From JAZGDL01 sp036477795 (GTDB lineage Bacteria > Planctomycetota > Phycisphaerae > UBA1845): a stretch of 10,842 bases of DNA. The notes under the pieces were generated by a model. The model saw only the letters and a list, made by a program, of their open reading frames with translations. It was not told where the DNA came from and ran no database searches. Location of the stretch: NCBI GenBank assembly GCA_036477795.1, contig JAZGDL010000183.1:1-10842 (forward strand). The letters run 5' to 3'. Shown here in pieces: positions 7,427 to 10,842 of this stretch (positions are counted from its first letter, which is position 1; each line of letters starts with the position of its first letter). The position numbers were made by a program, and so were the translations under genes.

Positions 7427-7449
7427 CTTTTGACCTTCGACTTTCGACA
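7362..7449. repeat. 7-base-unit repeat hairpin at gene junction (copy 2)
   Basis: The left arm is made of units GGTCAAA, AGTCGAA, AGTCGAA, GGTCAAA, GGTCAAG, AGTCGAG (7362-7403). The right arm at 7419-7449 is nearly its reverse complement (about 3 mismatches over 31 bases from 7370). The left arm codes for the C-terminal residues of the helical protein, the right arm contains its TGA stop (7424-7426), and the element ends three bases before the ATG at 7453. Same architecture as the array at 2946-3063 but with a different unit sequence. Confidence 0.85.
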
Positions 7450-7452
7450 AGA

Positions 7453-8223
7453 ATGATGGATCGACCAGTCTACGAGCTTTTCGGGACACCCATCAACGCG
7501 CTATCGATGGCGGACACCCTGCTGCTGATTGAGCGGACCATCGAGCAGCGCGGCCGACTGCTTATCGGCGTGGTGAACGCAGCCAAACTGGTGAACATGC
7601 GTCGGAGCCGTGCCCTGCGCGAGGCCATGCAGGCGTGCGATGTCACGCTGGCCGACGGCATGAGCGTGGTGTGGGCCTTTCGCCTGCTGGGGAAGCGCTT
7701 GCCGGAACGGGTGCCGGGCGTCGATCTGATGCACCGCATGCTGCAGCAGGGTCAATTACGTGGCAGGCGGGTGTACCTGTTCGGCGCCGCCGAAGAGGTG
7801 TCGCAGGTTGTAGCGTGCCGGATAGTTGAGGACTACCCGGGAATCGTGGTGGCCGGCCGCCGGAACGGATTCTATCAGCCGGAAGAAGAGGAAGAAATCG
7901 TGGCCGCGATTCGGTCGAGTAAGCCGGATATTCTGTTGGTGGCGATGAGCCCGCCGAAGAAGGAACAGTTTCTGGCCCGTTGGCGCGACCGGCTTGAAGT
8001 GCCCATCTGCCACGGTGTGGGCGGCGCCTTCGACGTGATGGCCGGCAAGGTGAAACGGGCGCCCGGTTTGTGGCAGAAGCTGGGGTTGGAATGGTTCTAC
8101 CGGGTGGTTCAGGAGCCGCGGCGGATGTGGCGGCGCTACCTGGTGACCAACACCTTGTTCGGGTGGATGCTTCTGGAGGAAATCATGCGCCGCATCTTTG
8201 CACGACGGTCGCGGGGGACGTAG
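7453..8223 (+). CDS. WecG/TagA/CpsF family glycosyltransferase
   Basis: A 256-residue protein of normal family length with motifs in the expected order: VVNAAKLVNMRR (40-51), ADGMSVVWAFRLLGKRLPERV (start 67; D68 matches the conserved, proposed catalytic aspartate of TagA), GVDLMHRML (89-97), GRRNGFY (135-141), PDILLVAMSPPKKEQF (158-173), GVGGAFDVMAGKVKRAP (188-204), GLEWFYRVVQEPRR (211-224). The family (GT26) transfers a sugar such as N-acetylmannosamine or a related residue from a nucleotide donor to a lipid-linked first sugar at the cytoplasmic membrane face. It would act right after the phosphotransferase two genes upstream. The basic, hydrophobic C-terminus (MWRRYLVTNTLFGWMLLEEIM) fits membrane association. 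The start is ATG 7453 or 7456; the ORF stays open upstream only because it passes through the repeat hairpin. No recognisable ribosome site. Confidence 0.93.
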   Translation: MMDRPVYELFGTPINALSMADTLLLIERTIEQRGRLLIGVVNAAKLVNMRRSRALREAMQACDVTLADGMSVVWAFRLLGKRLPERVPGVDLMHRMLQQGQLRGRRVYLFGAAEEVSQVVACRIVEDYPGIVVAGRRNGFYQPEEEEEIVAAIRSSKPDILLVAMSPPKKEQFLARWRDRLEVPICHGVGGAFDVMAGKVKRAPGLWQKLGLEWFYRVVQEPRRMWRRYLVTNTLFGWMLLEEIMRRIFARRSRGT

Positions 8224-8245
8224 TGCATCATGGCGCTTGAAATAT

Positions 8246-8292
8246 GTGGGCGCCGCCCACCCTCGACAACCCCCCGGATTCGAATCCGGGGG
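8246..8292 (+). terminator. Tandem hairpins after the exopolysaccharide operon (candidate terminator)
   Basis: A small stem, GTGGGC/GCCCAC with a 3-base loop, lies at 8246-8260. It is followed at 8271-8292 by a perfect 22-base palindrome centred on GGATTCGAATCC with five G:C pairs at its base. They lie just after the last exopolysaccharide stop (8223). The sequence after the second is CTTCTTG, without a real T-run, so termination is only a possibility. The second palindrome belongs to the dispersed family also seen at 646 and 10591. Confidence 0.4.
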
Positions 8293-8433
8293 CTTCTTGC
8301 CAGCGCCGCCGGTAGACTTGGTGTCGCCCCGGAACGCAGTCTAACATCATGTCCTGTAATATATTAGGACACATCTGAAGCGACTCGATGTGGTGGCGAT
8401 CTGGGAGCTCTGGCGCGGTTTGGCGGTTTTCTG

Positions 8434-8462
8434 TTGACATGGGGCGGAATTGTCCATATGTA
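8434..8462 (+). promoter_or_regulatory. Candidate sigma70-type promoter for the redox operon
   Basis: A perfect TTGACA at 8434-8439 is followed after 17 bases by TATGTA (8457-8462), a poor -10 match with only the first three positions of TATAAT. The site is in the non-coding gap and more AT-rich than its surroundings. It would give a leader of about 260 bases before the ATG at 8729. Upstream, at 8350-8371, an inverted repeat TGTCCT/AGGACA around an AT-rich centre could be a regulator site. Confidence 0.35.
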
Positions 8463-8728
8463 GATAGCCATGTAGATTCTGGAGCCGTTACGCCGAAGTT
8501 TCACGAGTGAATGCGTGTTGCTGACCGTAATCTGTTTGATGGAACATATCGAGGAGTGGCCGGTGCCGGTCCGTCCGGCAGCAAAGTGTGCGGCGATGGG
8601 GATGGGTGCGCAGAATTCGAACCCTGGAAGCGGAGGGGAGAGATATCCCAGGGTCGTTCGAAAAGACTTTCGGTGTATGAAGTTCCACAGGCGCGCTGTA
8701 ACCGTGGAACGCAATAGAGGGAATTCCC
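8463..8728 (+). other. Non-coding leader with possible long stem
   Basis: No convincing gene lies here on either strand; the open frames have no recognisable protein features and overlap the lipoprotein gene out of frame. A stem can form between TTCGAACCCTGG (8616-8627) and CCAGGGT plus TTCGAA (8648-8662 region), with a two-base bulge and a 20-base purine-rich loop (8628-8647). It could be a 5' UTR structure. The ribosome site AGAGGG at 8716-8721 lies seven bases before the ATG at 8729 and overlaps a small palindrome, GGGAATTCCC (8719-8728). Confidence 0.35.
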
Positions 8729-10561
8729 ATGAGTTTCAGCCAGCTTATCTCAAGACAACCGTCCGGCCTCTCTTGGCTGGTAGTCATCGCCGGGTGCGCT
8801 GCTTTGACTATGGCCGCTTGCGCCAGCGAAGGGCGGCAGGTTGCGACGACGAGGAGCGCACCCGCGCAGGCCGCTGGTGAGCCAAGCGCTTCTGGTGATG
8901 CATACCCGAGCGCAGCGGAAAGTGCGCCTGGCCAATCTCATGTTGTTCTCGCCGATGCCACTTATACGCCTGACACGTCGGGCACCAATCGGGCTTCTGG
9001 CAGGGGCGGTGATGCGCTGGTCGACCGCGGTGCCGAGCTATTCAACAAATACTGCACCATCTGCCATGGCGAAAACGGTGACGGCGGCGGCCGGTTTGCC
9101 TACTTGATGAATCCGCGCCCCCGAAACTTCCAAAAGGGAGATTTCAAGCTCTCAACGACAGGGAACCAGGTTCCAAGCGATGATGATCTGCTGCGTACCA
9201 TCAGTCGCGGTATGCCGGGATCGGCCATGCCGCCGTGGGGCCATCTTCCCCTGACCGACCTTCAGGCTCTGGTGAAGTACGTTCGCCGGTTCCACGTCGA
9301 AGCCACGAAAGCGGAATTGGCACAATGGGTCAGGGAGGACTCTATTGCTGAGGCCGAAGTGCCGGCGCTTCTCGTCGAGCGCACCGAGCCCGGCGCGCCT
9401 GTGGCCGTCCCACCCGAATCGCCATTCGACGAGATTCGATGGTTCAGGGGACGACGGCTGTATCTGGAGAACTGCGCGAGCTGTCACGGGGCGGAGGGAC
9501 ATCCGGTGGCGGAGGCGGTGAAGTTCGACAACGAGGGGTACCCCGTCCCGCCGCGATCTTTTGTCAACGGCATTTTCAAGGGAGGCAGCGAGGGTCACCA
9601 GCTTTACGTGCGAATCATCAAAGGGATGAAGGGCACGCCCATGCCGTCGTCGGAGGGACTCTACAGCGCTGACGAGACCTGGGACATCATCCACTATGTG
9701 CAGTCTCTGGCCCGCGCCGGCGCTCAGGAGCGGGCCCAACTCAAGCAGGGCACCTTCGTTGCCCCGAACATCCATGGACCGCTACCTTCGGGGCCGGTGG
9801 ACGAATCGTGGGATAGAGCGCGACCGCTATATGTGGCGCTGACGCCTTTGTGGTGGGTCGAGGACCGTATTGAAGGGTTGGTGGTACAGGCACTGCACAA
9901 TGACGACGAGTTGGCTATTCGCCTTTCGTGGATCGATCCGACCCTGGACGATCAGGCGGTGCGCCATTGTGAGTTCCGCGACGGCGTGGCCATCCAGTTC
10001 TCGCTGACCAGCGATCCCCCATTCTACATGGGCGATCCGGGCAAGCACGGAGGGGTGAACATCTGGTTCTGGAAGGCGGATCGTCAGAAGAGCATTGCCG
10101 ACGGCTATCAGGACGTGGACCACGCCTTTCCGGACCGCGCGGTGGACATGTATCCCGAACAGCACGTTGGCATTGTGGATATGACGGTGGGGGAGTGGCC
10201 TCGCGCTGCCGTCACCGAGCATGACCCCACGTTCATTACCGCGTGGGGCGCGGGCAACCTTGTGGCGGACCCGAATCTCAAGACACCGGTGGAGTGCCTG
10301 GTGGCGAGGGGCCCGGGAACCCTGGGGAGCAAACCCGCCAACCTTCAACTGGTGCAGGGCGACGCGGTGTTTGAGCGCGGCGTGTGGTATGTCCAACTGC
10401 AGCGTAGTATGAACCTTCCGCCTGAAAAGGGACACGGTGATGAGCGTCTCTTCAACCCCGGTGATTACCTGCCGGTTTCGTTCGCCATATGGAACGGCAG
10501 CAGCGGCGACCGAGATGGCAAGAAGAACATCAGTATCTGGCAGAAGCTTGTTATTGAATGA
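8729..10561 (+). CDS. Lipoprotein fusing two cytochrome c domains to an ethylbenzene-dehydrogenase-type haem b domain
   Basis: A 610-residue exported protein. The signal peptide ends in a lipobox (TMAAC, C31), then a low-complexity linker to about residue 90. Cytochrome c domain 1 has CTICH (109-113) with M167 in MPPWG as likely sixth ligand; domain 2 has CASCH (249-253) with M305 (GTPMPS). Residues about 355-610 match the haem-binding gamma subunit of type II DMSO reductase family enzymes (ethylbenzene dehydrogenase, nitrite oxidoreductase): LAIRLSWIDPTLD, then FYMGDPGKHGGVNIWFWKAD, where M434 is the likely haem b ligand by family alignment; I could not place the second ligand. It would carry electrons between the molybdoenzyme encoded just downstream and other periplasmic carriers, tethered by lipid. 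Joining gamma subunit and dihaem cytochrome in one chain is uncommon to my knowledge. Strong AGAGGG ribosome site. Confidence 0.9.
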   Translation: MSFSQLISRQPSGLSWLVVIAGCAALTMAACASEGRQVATTRSAPAQAAGEPSASGDAYPSAAESAPGQSHVVLADATYTPDTSGTNRASGRGGDALVDRGAELFNKYCTICHGENGDGGGRFAYLMNPRPRNFQKGDFKLSTTGNQVPSDDDLLRTISRGMPGSAMPPWGHLPLTDLQALVKYVRRFHVEATKAELAQWVREDSIAEAEVPALLVERTEPGAPVAVPPESPFDEIRWFRGRRLYLENCASCHGAEGHPVAEAVKFDNEGYPVPPRSFVNGIFKGGSEGHQLYVRIIKGMKGTPMPSSEGLYSADETWDIIHYVQSLARAGAQERAQLKQGTFVAPNIHGPLPSGPVDESWDRARPLYVALTPLWWVEDRIEGLVVQALHNDDELAIRLSWIDPTLDDQAVRHCEFRDGVAIQFSLTSDPPFYMGDPGKHGGVNIWFWKADRQKSIADGYQDVDHAFPDRAVDMYPEQHVGIVDMTVGEWPRAAVTEHDPTFITAWGAGNLVADPNLKTPVECLVARGPGTLGSKPANLQLVQGDAVFERGVWYVQLQRSMNLPPEKGHGDERLFNPGDYLPVSFAIWNGSSGDRDGKKNISIWQKLVIE

Positions 10562-10575
10562 AGGGACCTGCGGAA

Positions 10576-10610
10576 CCCACGGATTGCACGCACGGATTGC
10601 AATCCGTGGG
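10576..10610. repeat. GGATTGCAATCC palindrome between the two redox genes
   Basis: CACGGATTGCAATCCGTG at 10591-10608 is a perfect 18-base palindrome. An extra left arm, CCCACGGATTGC (10576-10587), is also present and can pair with GCAATCCGTGGG at 10599-10610, so the left arm is duplicated. It is a variant of the family at 646 and 8271 with the centre TGCA in place of TCGA. It lies within an operon, 78 bases between stop and start, so it is unlikely to be a full terminator; it may moderate read-through or mRNA decay. Confidence 0.65.
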
Positions 10611-10639
10611 CTTCGGGTAAACAGTGAGAGAGTAGAACG

Positions 10640-10842
10640 ATGGCACGAGAAGGCAACGGATCGACGCGGCGCGAGTTTTTAATAAGGACGACCGGCGTTG
10701 CGGTGGGCGCAGCCGGCACCTGGGGCTGGCCGCTCAAGACGCTGGCTTTTCGACCCGACATCGCCAACCCGCTGGCGTACTACCCGGCCCGCGACTGGGA
10801 GAAGATCTACCGCGATCAGTACCGGTACGACGGCACGTTCAG
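10640..10842 (+). CDS. Tat-exported molybdopterin oxidoreductase catalytic subunit, NXR/Nar-like (N-terminal part, 3' end outside window)
   Basis: Sixty-seven residues are visible before the right edge. A near-consensus twin-arginine signal, STRREFLI (residues 8-15), precedes a hydrophobic stretch, TGVAVGAAGTWGWPL. After it comes NPLAYYPARDWEKIYRDQYRYDGTF, here split as NPLAYYPARDWEK and IYRDQYRYDGTF, which I recognise as the opening of nitrite oxidoreductase/nitrate reductase type alpha subunits of the type II DMSO reductase family. Folded in the cytoplasm with its molybdenum cofactor, it would be exported to the periplasm. The upstream gene encodes the matching haem b gamma-type domain, which supports the assignment; a beta iron-sulfur subunit is expected beyond the window. 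The ATG has a GAGAGAG ribosome site at 10626-10632, seven bases upstream. Iron-sulfur cysteines and active-site residues are not in view, so the substrate is undetermined. Confidence 0.8.
   Translation, partial: MAREGNGSTRREFLIRTTGVAVGAAGTWGWPLKTLAFRPDIANPLAYYPARDWEKIYRDQYRYDGTF

Noticed and set aside
8271..8292. tRNA T-arm, because of the TTCGAATCC core
   Set aside because: No acceptor, D-arm or anticodon arm can be built around it or around 8616-8662; the palindrome is perfectly symmetric, unlike a tRNA arm.
8364..8714. A 116-codon minus-strand frame in the gap between operons
   Set aside because: No domain, no convincing ribosome site, and composition unlike the neighbouring genes; the region better fits a promoter and leader.
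8515..8880. A 121-codon plus-strand frame overlapping the cytochrome gene start
   Set aside because: It runs out of frame into the lipoprotein signal peptide of the clear cytochrome gene, which has the better ribosome site.

Overview
The window is GC-rich, gene-dense bacterial DNA with every supported gene on the + strand. It holds two functional blocks. The organism is probably a planctomycete-like bacterium. That is an inference from the exopolysaccharide gene set, the NXR/Nar-like molybdoenzyme and several families of short palindromic repeats of a kind I associate with such genomes. No marker gene here proves it.

Block 1 (1 to 8223) is an exopolysaccharide or capsule locus. In order it encodes: the C-terminal part of a sugar nucleotidyltransferase with a left-handed beta-helix tail (cut by the left edge); a Wzz/BY-kinase chain-length regulator; an unusual fusion of a degenerate nucleotidyltransferase-like region, hexapeptide repeats and a polyprenyl-phosphate sugar phosphotransferase; a Wza-type outer-membrane export lipoprotein; a soluble, probably all-helical protein of unknown function; and a WecG/TagA/CpsF glycosyltransferase. 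Together these could supply activated sugar, load the first sugar on the lipid carrier, add a second sugar, control polymer length and export the polymer. Flippase and polymerase are not in the window. Genes are closely spaced and probably co-transcribed.

A roughly 500-base gap (8224 to 8728) separates the blocks. It has hairpins just after the exopolysaccharide genes, a candidate sigma70-type promoter (TTGACA at 8434) and a long, possibly structured leader.

Block 2 (8729 to the right edge) is a periplasmic redox module. A lipoprotein joins two c-type haem domains to an ethylbenzene-dehydrogenase-type haem b (gamma subunit) domain. It is followed by the Tat-signal N-terminus of a molybdopterin catalytic subunit resembling the nitrite oxidoreductase/nitrate reductase branch of the type II DMSO reductase family. 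Substrate and direction cannot be read from this window.

The most unusual layer is repeat DNA. Four kinds of short inverted repeat are woven into and between genes: a 25-base 'fold-back' pair in frame inside the nucleotidyltransferase; GGATTCGAATCC-centred palindromes (one inside the BY-kinase N-terminus); a mosaic just before the export gene; and two long hairpins of degenerate 7-base units (GGTTGAA, GGTCAAA and similar) that each supply the stop codon of the upstream gene and end close to the next start.
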